Assembly: GCA_022592445.1 (NCBI GenBank)
Contig: JABYQR010000027.1
Location: 124,001 to 188,000 of the forward strand
Direction of reading: 5' to 3'
Origin: Cytidiella melzeri
Taxonomy: Eukaryota; Basidiomycota; Agaricomycetes; Polyporales; Irpicaceae
DNA length: 64,000 bases
The notes under the pieces are model-generated. The model was not told where the DNA came from, did not search any database, and was given only the letters and a program-made list of their open reading frames with translations. The translations under genes and the position numbers were made by a program. This document shows positions 44,634-54,871 of this stretch, in pieces (the first letter of the stretch is position 1; every line of letters starts with the position of its first letter).

Positions 44634-46096
44634 ATGACGCTTTGGAAAAAATCCTTGCCCTTGGTTGGCTTTTTCCCTTTACCCTTGTCAGGGGACGGGT
44701 GAGGAGTCAAAGGTTCATCATCTTCCGTTGGAACCTCCTCAATATGAGCTGCCAACTCTAGGTGCGCGGTATTTACGTTTTTCGTCTTAGACGACAAAGC
44801 CTTAGGGGTTTCGGCCTTGCTGTCTGTTCCAGAGTCCTCGGCATCTGATGCCCGAATCTTCTTCGGCGCCGAAGACTTGCCATCCTTCTTCACTTCCTTC
44901 TTCTTCTCGTCGGGCTTCTTCTTAAGGCCGTTGAGGTTGCACTCATCCGTATTATGTCCTTTCAAATTATGAATGTGGCAGAACTTTTCCGACTTTTCAG
45001 TCGAGTTCACCTCCTTGCCTTTGCCCTTGTTCCGCTTCTCATTCTTTTTCTTTTTCTTATCTGCAGCGTCCACCTCCATAGGAGTGGACGTATCCTTTTC
45101 TTTTGCAAAGATCTGGCCCTGTGCTTTCTCCAGATAGACCTTCTTGTGAATGTCGAGCAAGAGGTCGAGGAACTGTGGCCAAGTCGTTGGAATTTGATTT
45201 TCATCTTTCCCAATCATGACAAGCCGCATGTCCTTCTCGATGACGTGCTTGAGCTTATGAATAAGCAAGTTGTCCTCATATCCAGAAAGCCTGCCAAGCG
45301 TACGGAAGCATTCCGCGTACTTGACGAAGTTCTTGTGCGCCAGATCCGTGTTGTTGAACAAGGCATTTAGCTCCTTTCGAGCGCCCTCCTTGTCGTCCCG
45401 TTGACTGTATTGTACCTTGAGCTCGTTTTTGAACTCTTCCCACGTTCCGATCGTCTGACCCTTCGTGAGCTTCTTGATCCACGGCTCCATATATTGAGCC
45501 GCCGCACCTGAGAGCCGGTTCATCGCAACGGCAATACGTTGCCTGTCAGTAGCAACGTTCTTGTGGACAAGCCACAGAGAGATCTTGTTCAACCACTCGT
45601 TGAACTTGACCTTGCCATCGGTACCGTTGAACTCCAGGGGTTCGCCAATCTTGGGCTGGCGCAAGGATCCTCCTTGTCCTTGAGACAGGGGAAGCTGGTT
45701 GATCTGATTGACCACGTTAGTGATTGTTGTTTTGACCATGTCAAGATCAGTGTCCATCCGTTGGACTTGTGTGTCCGCGGCGGACTGCGAGTAGAGGTCT
45801 TGAGTGACCTTATCAACATATTCCTGGAGGTTATCCTCCAGCAACGACAGCTGATTGTTCCAAATGAGAACCATCTGATTCATCATGTTGTGAACAATGG
45901 TAGTAGTTGCTTCACCCTCAACTGTGCGAGTGAAAGCCCTTTGGGCCACGTTGAGGTTATGGAAAATGTGCTGATCAAAGTTCTCGACTGAAGGGTTGTA
46001 GACAATTGGCGTGATTTTGCCAAAAGGAACCGAGTGGGTGAGGTTTTCATCAGCAGCGGGGGCAGCGCTGGATCCGGCGTTAGATTTAGTGGCCAT
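44630..46096 (-). CDS. Element A Gag
   Basis: 488 residues from ATG at 46096 ([10 protein letters not shown]). Capsid region: [60 protein letters not shown], a retrotransposon Gag pattern. Then a Lys-rich stretch and a zinc knuckle of C-x2-H-x4-H-x4-C type ([14 protein letters not shown]). It ends FFQSVM and TGA. A slippery heptamer T TTT TTC lies 15 nt before the stop, and pol is in the -1 frame. Confidence 0.88.
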   Translation of the reverse strand: MATKSNAGSSAAPAADENLTHSVPFGKITPIVYNPSVENFDQHIFHNLNVAQRAFTRTVEGEATTTIVHNMMNQMVLIWNNQLSLLEDNLQEYVDKVTQDLYSQSAADTQVQRMDTDLDMVKTTITNVVNQINQLPLSQGQGGSLRQPKIGEPLEFNGTDGKVKFNEWLNKISLWLVHKNVATDRQRIAVAMNRLSGAAAQYMEPWIKKLTKGQTIGTWEEFKNELKVQYSQRDDKEGARKELNALFNNTDLAHKNFVKYAECFRTLGRLSGYEDNLLIHKLKHVIEKDMRLVMIGKDENQIPTTWPQFLDLLLDIHKKVYLEKAQGQIFAKEKDTSTPMEVDAADKKKKKNEKRNKGKGKEVNSTEKSEKFCHIHNLKGHNTDECNLNGLKKKPDEKKKEVKKDGKSSAPKKIRASDAEDSGTDSKAETPKALSSKTKNVNTAHLELAAHIEEVPTEDDEPLTPHPSPDKGKGKKPTKGKDFFQSVM

Positions 46097-46271
46097 TGCT
46101 TCTAATTTCTTAGTTAGCAAAGCAAAGGATAAGCAGAATACTATTTCTAGTATAAGAAGAAGAGAAACACCACTTTTCACACATTGAACTCTTGTCAGAG
46201 TTGTTTTCACACATTAAATCCTTTTCAGGAAGTTGTCACCGATTAAAATGAGGCTTGTCAGCCAATACATT

Positions 46272-46895
46272 TTATTCCATTTCCGCATATACAAAGGCGT
46301 TCATTTCAAACAGTCCTTCTAGTAACTCTAAGATGTAACCCCATCTCCAGTGTATGTCCACAAAACTAATTCTACCCAAAGTTTTCAAGTCCTTTTTCAA
46401 CATTCTCCATTCCCTATTCAACATCTTATCCGTATGGTTCTCCTTGAACCACTGTTCAATCATGTAGACGCAACCAATCAGCAGCTGAACATTTTCTCGA
46501 CGAGTGTTGAGCTGTGCATCCGAAGATTGGCCACCACTTGCAAAAGAGGCGTTCAGCTTGTTGAGCACAGGCTCAAGCCTTTGACAGGCTGCTGTGATCA
46601 TGGGTTCAAACTCCTGTTGACGAAGCATAAGCTTTGTCTTACGGAAGTGGAGATTGGAGGGAAGAGAAGTGGGAGTGGGAACATGAGTGCAACTATTTCG
46701 ATCTTTGATTCGCTGAAGAAGAGTGAGCTTTTCAGCTTTCTCCTTCTCCTGCTTCTCAATTCTATTGAAAAGACTTCGCTGAGACATGAGGCTAGAGAGC
46801 TGTCTCATACGAGCTTGGTTCTCCTCATGCTCAATGGTGGTGCAAGCTTGCTCTTCGAGATTGATCCTCTTGATGAGAGGTTTGTTATCAGGGTA
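46272..46895 (-). CDS. Element A ORF0, unknown pre-gag protein
   Basis: About 207 open codons ahead of gag, beginning after a splice-acceptor-like GTCTAG (46896); first in-frame ATG at 46808. N-terminal part is charged and coiled-coil-like (IKRINLEEQACTTIEHEENQ). The C-terminus carries the motif shared with elements B and C (REWRMLKKDLKTLGRISF). The sequence between is otherwise diverged. Unlike in B and C, it is not in the gag frame (62 nt gap). A possible donor GTGAGT lies in the LTR at 47392, which would make a 497-nt leader intron; less convincing than in B and C. Function unknown. Confidence 0.6.
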   Translation of the reverse strand, partial: YPDNKPLIKRINLEEQACTTIEHEENQARMRQLSSLMSQRSLFNRIEKQEKEKAEKLTLLQRIKDRNSCTHVPTPTSLPSNLHFRKTKLMLRQQEFEPMITAACQRLEPVLNKLNASFASGGQSSDAQLNTRRENVQLLIGCVYMIEQWFKENHTDKMLNREWRMLKKDLKTLGRISFVDIHWRWGYILELLEGLFEMNAFVYAEME

Positions 46896-47368
46896 CTAGA
46901 CACTCTCTCTCCAGGTCCGGTGGTGAATAGGATCTCCGTCACGGTTCCACCCGTGCAGCAAATGGTTGGCAGATCAGTATTACACTGACCCTAAGTCCGG
47001 CCAGAACAAGTTACCCGTCTTCGTGCCTAGGCACTCATGGGCTTCTAGTCCTGTTGTCTAGCTCTTATAACAAGCGTCTGACACCAGACTCCACTATTGC
47101 CTGTGGGGAGGCACAATTTCATCATGTTGGCATAATGCCAACCCCTGCTCTGATCAGCTCTAGAAGCGTCGGGCGAGAGGGTGATTCAAGTTGTGCATAT
47201 CAAGGCAAGGCCTAGACGTGACTACCACTTAAAGCCTATGGTCCGGCTACCTCTATTTCTAGAGGATTTGTAGAGGGGCCCACACACAGGCACAAGACCT
47301 AGAAGAAAGGGGAAAGAAACCTCCAGCACGTCCAGAGACGTGAGGGAGTAGGGGCAGTCTTATCCAAA
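46896..47368 (-). other. Untranslated leader of element A
   Basis: No open frame of note. The stretch joins LTR and ORF0 and should hold the primer-binding site: just inside the LTR the minus strand reads TTTGGATAAGACTGCCCC. Confidence 0.5.
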
Positions 47369-48048
47369 TGTAACAGTAAGGTTACTACTCACCAGATAAG
47401 TTGATAAACTTGGGGAGATAGTGTGAGATAGAGAGTTAGAGTGGTGGTGAGCGAAGTACTGGTGGGTACTGAGTAGTCCTGGTTCAACAGAGTGGATAAG
47501 ACTGAGGGGATATGCCCTCAGGAGTGCCTCTATATATACGTGAAGGGGAGGACCCCAGGTACTACCCTAAGACCCCTAATACCTACATGAGTAAGCAAAG
47601 TAATCTACCTTACTAAGCATGCCCTATGCCCTAGTGGTGCCACTTCAATAATCAACCAATAGCAATTGTCCCCATGACCTGACCCCATGACCCAGTCCCA
47701 AGGCTAGACTTGTTCTAGCTTGTTCTAAGACAAGGCTAGACTTTTCCAGAAGGTTCTAAGAACTATGACATCATCTAATGGAATGTTCTATACTATGACA
47801 TCATAGTTCCAGCATGTTCCACAAGGTTCCAGAGAGTTCTATCATGTGATACACAGATAAGGAAAGGAGCGCATCAGTGCATCAGAGACAGGAGGCGCAT
47901 CAGCGCATCAATTGATAGGCACTGGGAATAAGCGCCGGAATAAGCGCCTGATAAGCGCTGGATAAGCGCTTGACAAGCGCTTCAATATTCCCAATAATAC
48001 CGTTGCCTGGTAAGGCAAGTCTTGTAGAAACATTGAAAATCTGTGACA
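47369..48048 (-). repeat. 5' LTR of element A
   Basis: 680 bp, almost identical to 32222-32902. Followed by the CTGTC target duplication. Confidence 0.9.
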
Positions 48049-51000
48049 CTGTCTTTGTCTCCTTTGATGTCTGCCTCGTATACTATAGCCACTCCGTGCC
48101 CGTTGTCTGTTATCTCCTCACGTACTATATCGTTGCTAGATTGGTTATCTTCTCATTTCCATGTACATGTACTAGTCAAAGGTCTCAATAGAAGCATCTG
48201 TGTTCCTGCTATGATTGACTCAGGAGCCACGGCTTTGTTCATCAGTCACCAGTTTGTCAAAAAGCATAAGATTATCCAACACCCTCTTGAAAGGATGATC
48301 TCACTACACAACATTGACGGAACTAAGAATAAAGCTGGCAGATTAACACACTTTGTTCGCCTTACACTTAAATTTGGAGACCACACAGAAAAGGCAGAGT
48401 TTCTCGTCACGGACTTAGGTCCAGAAGACGTCATTCTTGGGCTACCATGGCTCAAGCACGTAAACCCTACCATCAACTGGGAAAAAGGATAAATGACAAT
48501 TCTGAGCAGCTCGGAAGAATCTCCTGACAAACCTTTCCAGAAGGTTGACGGTAATCGCAAAGAACGTAGACAGTGGGTCAAAGCTGGTATTATCCAAGAC
48601 ATCACTGACAAAGTCTGTTGTATGGCCGGCTTCACCTACTCTACTAAACTTGCTGCCGAAGCAAACAAGGCTAAAGCTCAGCACTCCTTCAAAGACATCG
48701 TTCCATCAGAGTATCACAGACATGCTAAAGTCTTCTCTGGAGAAGAGTCTAATCGACTACCCCAGCATCGACCCTGGGACCATTCATTTGATCTCAAACC
48801 AGACGCTCCTGAGACCATCAAATTGAAAGTTTATCCTATGCCCCTGAACAAACAAGCCAAGTTTGAGAAGTTCATTCAGGAGAACCTATCAAAGGGTTAC
48901 ATCACGCCTTCTAAGTCTCTGATGGCTTCTCCAGTCTTCTTCATCGAAAAGAAGGACAACAAACTCCAACTTATTCAGGACTACCGTAAGCTCAACGACA
49001 TCACTGTGAAGAACTGCTACCCTCTACCGCTTGCCACCGACATCATCAACAAGCTCAAGGGTGCAAAAATCTTCACAAAATTTGATGTTTGTTGGGGATA
49101 TCACAACGTCCGAATCAAAGAAGGAGACAAGTACGAAGCGGCGTTTGTTACCAACCGAGGACTCTTCGAACCTAAGGTCATGTTCTTTGGTCTCACGAAC
49201 TCACCCGCTACCTTCCAAGCTCTGATGGACAACATCTTCGCTGACCTTGTCGCCAAGGGCAAGGTGGCTGTCTATCTAGATGACATCTTAATCTGAAGCA
49301 ACAACCTGACGGAGCATCGCAAGGTTGTCCATGAAGTCCTTGAGAGACTTCAGCAGCACAATCTGTATCTTCGGCCGGAAAAGTGCAAGTTTGAGAAATC
49401 TGAGATTGAGTACTTTCGGTTGATCATTTGCGCTGGTGAAGTAGCTATGGACCCTGTCAAAGTCCAAGCAGTTTCTACGTGGCCTACACCCAAGAACCTC
49501 AAAGAAGTCAGAGGATTCATCGGGTTTGCCAACTTTTACCGGTGCTTCATTCAGGATTTCTCAAAGCACGCGTGGCCTCTACACGACCTGACTAAAAATG
49601 ACGTACCGTTTGTCTGGGGTCCAGCACAACAGACTGCCTTCACGTTGCTAAAGAAGGCCTTTACCACTAAGCCTATCTTGGCAGTCTGGGACCCTGAACT
49701 CCCTACACGTCTAGAAGTCGATGCCTTGGGCTATGCGACCGGTGGAATAATCTCCCAGAAATTGAAGGAGGATGGATTCTACCACCCCATCACCTACCGG
49801 TCCGCATCCATGACTGAAGCAGAGCGTGACTACAAAATCTTTGATTGGGAAATGTTAGCCATCACCAAAGCTCTCAAAGATTGGTGCCACTACCTTGAAG
49901 GGCTCAAGGAACTGTTTGAGCTCTGGACAGATCACGCGAACCTGCAGTATTGGAAAACTGCGCAACATCTCACTCAACGTCAAGCATGTTGGTCGCTGCT
50001 TTTGGCTGACTTTGACTTTGTGTTGGTACACAAGCCTGGCAGTATCATGATACACACTGATCCTCTTTCTCGTCTTCACTCACACACTGTCACGGACGAA
50101 GAAGACAACAAGGATCAGGTGGTACTGAAACCGGAACATTTCTGCATCCTTGCTACCAGTGCACTCGCCACTGCTTCTCCGCTCGAATCAAAGATCCGAG
50201 AATGTACGGAGCAAGAAGCAGAAGTTGCACAAGCTCTCGCTACTCTTCGAAAGAAGGGTCATTGCAAACTTGTCAACAGTTTACTCGAATGGGAAGAGAG
50301 TGATGGACTCATCTATTACAAGGGAAAACTCTACATTCCTAACAACAAAGAGCTCCATCACAAAATTGTCAAATCTTGCCATGACACACCTGCGGCTGGT
50401 CGTCCGGGCAAACACGGCACCATAGAGCTAGTCTCACAACACTATTGGTGGCCAAAGATGAATGCCTTCATAGAGACTTACGTACTAGGCTGCGATCGCT
50501 GTCAACGCTATAAGTTAGCTCCGCACCCTAAATCAGCACTACAGCCTCAGGAAACTTCGGCCAGACCTTGGGAACACGTCGGAGTAGATCTCATCACTCA
50601 GCTACCACCCTCTAAGGGATTTGATTTGATTGCGGTCTACGTCAACCATTACTCCGATCAAATGCACATCATCCCTACCACCACTAAGGTCAACACTGAG
50701 GGAATTGCCAATCTACACTACAAAGAAGTATTCCAACTTCACGGCATTCCCAAGAAGGTGTTCTCTGACCGAGGACCCCAGTTTGCAGCATGCTTCATGT
50801 GTGCGCTCTATCACCGCCTAGGCATAGAGACTGGTTTTACAACCACCTATCATCCGCAAGGAAATGGCAAAGTCAAACGCAAAAACCAGGATATCGAACA
50901 ATACCTGCATCTATTCTGTCAACAACAACAAGACGACTGGGTCGATCATCTTCTGGTGGCTGAGTCTGCACTCAACCCGCGTGTACATGCAGGTAACTCT

Positions 51001-51788
51001 CAAACACCATTTGAAGTCATCTACGGATATTGCCCCGACTTCACCATACTAGTTGGCAAGCGAAGCAATATCCCATCACTCAATGAGCACCTTGACAACA
51101 TGGCTCGAGTACGCAAAGAGACTGAAGCAGCTCTTCGTCTAAGCAAAGAAAAGATGAAGCAACTCTACAAATCTGAGAAGCAATCTCCACGCGTCTTCCA
51201 GGTGGGAGACATGGTCTGGCTGAACGCTAAGAACGTCCAGATCCACCAGGCTACCCCTAAACTTGGTCACAACAACTCGGCCCGTACAAGGTCATTGAAC
51301 GCATAGGCGATCTCAATTACAAATTTGATCTACCTAGCTATCTCCGACTCCACCCCGTCTTCCACATCAACTGTCTAAGTCCCTGGCACAACAACGGCAA
51401 AGACGTACCTCCACCTCCTGATCCTATCCTAATAGAAGGAGAAGAGCAGTATGTCGTTGAAAAGGTGCTAGACAGCAGGCTACACGGACAATGGAAGAAA
51501 CTGCAATTCCTTGTCAAATGGGAAGGGTATTCAGACGGACACAATAGCTGGGAACCGGTTGAAAACCTCGAGAATAGTCAAGAAGCAATTGACAACTTCT
51601 ACAAAGCAAACCCCGGAGTACTCCGGGTCATCAAAGCTTCACTCTTCGCGGATCTCCACTCGCACTTTCAGGAATTCAATACCCAGACCGACCCTGCTTT
51701 CCTTTGCACAATCTATCCATCTACATATGATCTTAGCTGGGGTGAAGGCAAACACATCGGTCTGGATATCTCAAGAACATCACACTGA
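48049..51788 (+). pseudogene. Element C pol (protease to chromodomain), inactivated
   Basis: Protease (AMIDSGATALFISHQF), RT (SLMASPVFFIEKKDNKLQLI, VAVYLDDILI), RNase H, integrase (HPGKHGTIELVSQHYWWPKM, GCDRCQRYK, first Asp in VGVDLITQLPP, second in VFSDRGPQFAA) and chromodomain (QYVVEKVLDSRLHGQWKKLQ, NSWEPVENLENSQEAIDNFY). Lesions: TAA at 48490-48492 where B has Glu, TGA at 49294-49296 just after YLDDILI where Trp is expected, a one-base loss near 51275 that shifts into the 51465-51788 frame, and integrase Glu replaced by Lys (GNGKVKRKNQ). Several conserved Arg codons read Cys or Trp, the pattern of CpG deamination. Confidence 0.9.
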
Positions 51789-51953
51789 CAGGTAACGTCG
51801 AGTCAACAACACCAGAAGGGGAGAAACTTCCTAGCATCCTTCTGACTAGACAATCGGGGAAAATCTGCTGATTCCCTGTAGACAGGTAGAAGACCTCTAT
51901 CACCACAGCACAGTGATGCTTTGCGAGGACGCTCAATTTTAGGAGGGGGGTAA

Positions 51954-52690
51954 TGTTGTGGATGGCCCAACTAGCCCTTATTTTTTGCAATTTACCTCTT
52001 GTTTTTATCTGTAAAACTCCAGGCTACAACCCAGTTGCAATCCTCCTTGCACGTCTATTAAGCGCCTGTATCACGTGGCTTAGATACATGGTCACGTTAC
52101 TTGCTACTACGTCACACTGGCATGTGACTTAGCTTAAGTAAGACCACATGGCTACAACCACATGGCTCAGCCCATAGCTAGGGTTTGATGTCATAGATAC
52201 CGTTCACATGAACTCCTTTTGTTCTTTCCCTATTGTTCTCCTTATGGAAGAATGTTCTCACAAGTGTGGGAATGGAATACAATAGTTGGTCTCCTTTTAG
52301 ATAGATTCTCTCACGAGTAGAGTTCTTGGCAAGGTCTAGACAATAGCTATTGTTCTCCTTAGGTAGTTCTTTTGTTCTGTGTTCACACGGCTTCTTGCAA
52401 AGCCTGCCCTCAACATGGTCTGTGCACAGGTCCCTGAAGTCTATATATACTGCTGCATGTACGCTCCTAGCCCCCCATCTCGACCTCTTGGTCTTTACTG
52501 GGCTAGGTAAGCAAAACCCTCTGTACTACATAGCTGGTAGACAGAAATACTAACTTGGTCTTTACTGGGCTAGATACTTCCATAAAGTCTGATAGCTGGT
52601 GAGAGCACTGTGCTTCACGCCTGCCACCACCTCCTCGTCGATATCCACTTTGTGTCCCCGTTTGTCACGTCAAGCCCCGTCTCCGTGTCA
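51954..52690 (+). repeat. 3' LTR of element C
   Basis: 737 bp, starts TGTTGTGG and ends GTGTCA. TATA at 52441-52449 (CTATATATA); intron-like segment 52507-52573 with intact donor and acceptor. Confidence 0.85.
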
Positions 52691-52759
52691 CTAGGTACAT
52701 ATTCCATGAACATTGTGCTCTCCTTATTGCACTTGTTTTAACTCATCTCTGTGTGTAAT

Positions 52760-53340
52760 TGTTACAATCCGGCCCAACCACCTGACTTCACGTGACCTCC
52801 GCACCCGAACACCGCGCCGCATACACCGCATCTCTGCACCAACATCATCATGACCCTTATCATCTTTTTCCTTCACATCACGCTGTGTTACAGTTCTCTT
52901 ATCTCTCCGCAAGAATGTGCAATTCCCTTTGTTCTGCTTTTGTCTACTCCTCTCGGACTTAGAATCATTGTAGTATATATACAAGACCCAACTGTAGTAA
53001 ATAAGCAATTCAAATATTGAATAAGACTTCCCTTCTTATTCTCTCTTCGTCTGCATTCGACTTCACTAGCTGAAGTTGTCTTACTCGTTGTTGTCTGACA
53101 TTCCCTCGCTGTCTCCGGTGTTCCAATCACCACACCTCTGCAGGTCCGCATTTTGATTGAGCCTTGCTCTCGAACCTTTGATCCTGCTAAGTCCAAATTT
53201 AAGTCACGAGAATCTCGAGCGGCGCAACGTAACTAGTTGAAGCCAAGACTCATTCTGATCCCCCTTGTCCACTCCGCCGCTGCCGCATCTCCGCAAACGC
53301 CGCCGCTCCGCGTCCCTCCTCATTCATCTTGCTCTTAACA
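52760..53340. mobile_element. Solo LTR D, different family
   Basis: 581 bp starting TGTTACAATCC and ending CTCTTAACA, flanked by a perfect 5-bp duplication GTAAT (52755-52759 and 53341-53345). The flanks join into sequence homologous to the region upstream of secreted paralogue 1, which lacks the insertion. TATATATAC lies near 52974. No internal region remains, so it is a solo LTR left by recombination. Confidence 0.85.
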
Positions 53341-53610
53341 GTAATAGGTCCTTGCAGTCTGCAGTGGGATTACAACAACACATCCACCCCTGCCAAAGAG
53401 AAACCATCCTCTTTGCTTGTTATCACTTGAAACCATTGTTGTACCTCAGCACACCTGCCTTGCTTTAGGACTTTTCATTGCTTTAGCACTGGTCGGTCAG
53501 TGCATCATTCTTCAAATTGCACTGCTGAGGGCTAGTGTGCCGAAATTTCTCTCACAGCCAACTGTCTTTCAAACTCTCCTATCATCCTTCAACATCCTAC
53601 ATAAAGTGTT

Positions 53611-54114
53611 ATGCAGCTCACAACCCCTCTTGTTTTGTTTGCTGCTGCTGTTGCCAGTGCATTCTATACAGTGACTGTGTCTGCCGTCCCATCTGGCAGT
53701 AAATTCTACCATCCACCTTCCTCCGGCCCGGACAAACCCAATCACTTGAAGACCCAGAGCACAACAGACACAGGCAACTTTCTCAGTCTGCACATCATTG
53801 ATCTCACCAAACGTCAGTGGTGGAAGAACTTCAGACTCCAAAGGCCATGGACAACCGAGCCTCGGGAGCCAACTACAATGGACTCAATCAGATATTTGGA
53901 GCCCCTTTCACAGCAAAGATATGACGAAATATGGGGTGAAGTTGATGCAATCTTGAAAAGGAACCCTCAAACGTCCTGTAAGGACCTTTGGCCGCCGGAA
54001 CGAGGGCACATGTGTCAGGTGATAAAATACTATCGTGAAACGTACAAGCCCGGCAACCATTTGGGCAACCATCTAGTAAACGGAGGTATTTTGAGACTTC
54101 GTTATTCCTCGTGA
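53611..54114 (+). CDS. Small secreted protein, paralogue 2
   Basis: Intronless, 167 residues, signal peptide MQLTTPLVLFAAAVASAFYT and following. Paralogue of 28177-28686: shared NFLS.H..DL.KR, W.EV and QVIK..(R/K)..YKPG features, and about 270 bp of shared upstream sequence (53344-53610). The middle is diverged (this copy has WTTEPREPTTMDSIRYLEPL). Its upstream region received solo LTR D and, further out, element C; an A-type solo LTR begins 33 bp past its stop. Function unknown. Confidence 0.75.
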   Translation: MQLTTPLVLFAAAVASAFYTVTVSAVPSGSKFYHPPSSGPDKPNHLKTQSTTDTGNFLSLHIIDLTKRQWWKNFRLQRPWTTEPREPTTMDSIRYLEPLSQQRYDEIWGEVDAILKRNPQTSCKDLWPPERGHMCQVIKYYRETYKPGNHLGNHLVNGGILRLRYSS

Positions 54115-54146
54115 TGTGCAGGGGTGAGGGTTACACAGGAGGGTTG

Positions 54147-54871
54147 TGTCACAGATTTTCAATGTTTCTACAAGACTTGCCTTACCAGGCAACGGTATTA
54201 TTGGGAATATTTAAGCGCTTGTCAAGCGCTTATCCAGCGCTTATCCGGCGTCTATTTAGGCGCTTATCCAGCGCTTATCTGGCGCTTATCAGGCGCCTAT
54301 TCCGGCGCTTATTCTCAGTGCCTATCAATTGATGCGCTGATGCGCCTTCTGTCTCTGATGCGCTGATGCGCTCCTTTCCTTATCTGTGTATCACATGATA
54401 GAACTCTCTGGAACCTTGTGGAACTTGCTGGAACTATGATGTCATAGTATAGAACATTCCATTAGATGATGTCATAGTTCATAGAACCTTCTGGAAAAGT
54501 CTAGCCTTGTCTTAGAACAAGCTAGAACAAGTCTAGCCTTGGAGCTGGGTCATGGGGTCAGGTCATGGGGACAATTGCTATTGGTTGATTATTGAAGTGG
54601 CACCACTAGGGCATAGGGCATGCTTAGTAAGGTAGATTACTTCGCTTACTCATGTAGGTATTAGGGGTCTTAGGGTAGTACCTGGGGTCCTCCCCTTCAT
54701 GTATATATAGAGGCACTCCTGAGGGCATATCCCCTCAGTCTTATCCACTCTGTTGAACCAGGACTACTCAGTACCCACCAGTACTTCGCTCACCACCACT
54801 CTTACTCTCTATCTCACCACCTCCCCCTCAAGTTAACCAACTTATCTGGTGAGTGTAGCATTACTGTTACA
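54147..54871 (+). mobile_element. Solo LTR of the element A family
   Basis: 725 bp, starts TGTCACAG and ends CTGTTACA, reverse complement in orientation to the A LTRs, flanked by perfect duplication GGTTG (54142-54146 and 54872-54876). It is 44 bp longer than the A LTR because its 11-bp GCGCTTATC repeat has ten units instead of six. Confidence 0.9.

Larger units (their letters stand above)
32222..48048 (-). mobile_element. Ty3/Gypsy chromovirus A (inserted in C)
   Basis: Complete element with LTRs 32222-32902 and 47369-48048, flanked by the 5-bp duplication CTGTC (32217-32221 and 48049-48053). Element B sits inside it; without B it is about 8.0 kb. Order on the minus strand: LTR, leader, ORF0, gag, protease-RT, RNase H, (B), integrase, chromodomain, polypurine tract (32903-32917), LTR. 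By eye the LTRs differ at about eight bases plus one indel, so A is younger than C and older than B. Confidence 0.92.
29781..52690 (+). mobile_element. Ty3/Gypsy chromovirus C (outermost, oldest)
   Basis: LTR retrotransposon with 5' LTR 29781-30542 and 3' LTR 51954-52690, interrupted at 32222-48048 by element A. Internal parts are an ORF0 remnant, a truncated gag, and pol (protease, RT, RNase H, integrase, chromodomain). The polypurine tract TTTTAGGAGGGGGGTAA (51937-51953) abuts the 3' LTR and is shared with element B. The LTRs start TGT and the 3' one ends TGTCA. They are visibly more diverged from each other than those of A or B. The flanking five bases do not match (AGTCT on the left, CTAGG on the right), so the ends may be recombined. 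The right flank matches sequence upstream of secreted paralogue 1 (about 27844). Confidence 0.85.

Noticed and set aside
32222..48048. Reading the three sets of pol fragments as three side-by-side elements
   Set aside because: Target duplications CTGTC and AATAG and frame continuity across B show nesting instead.
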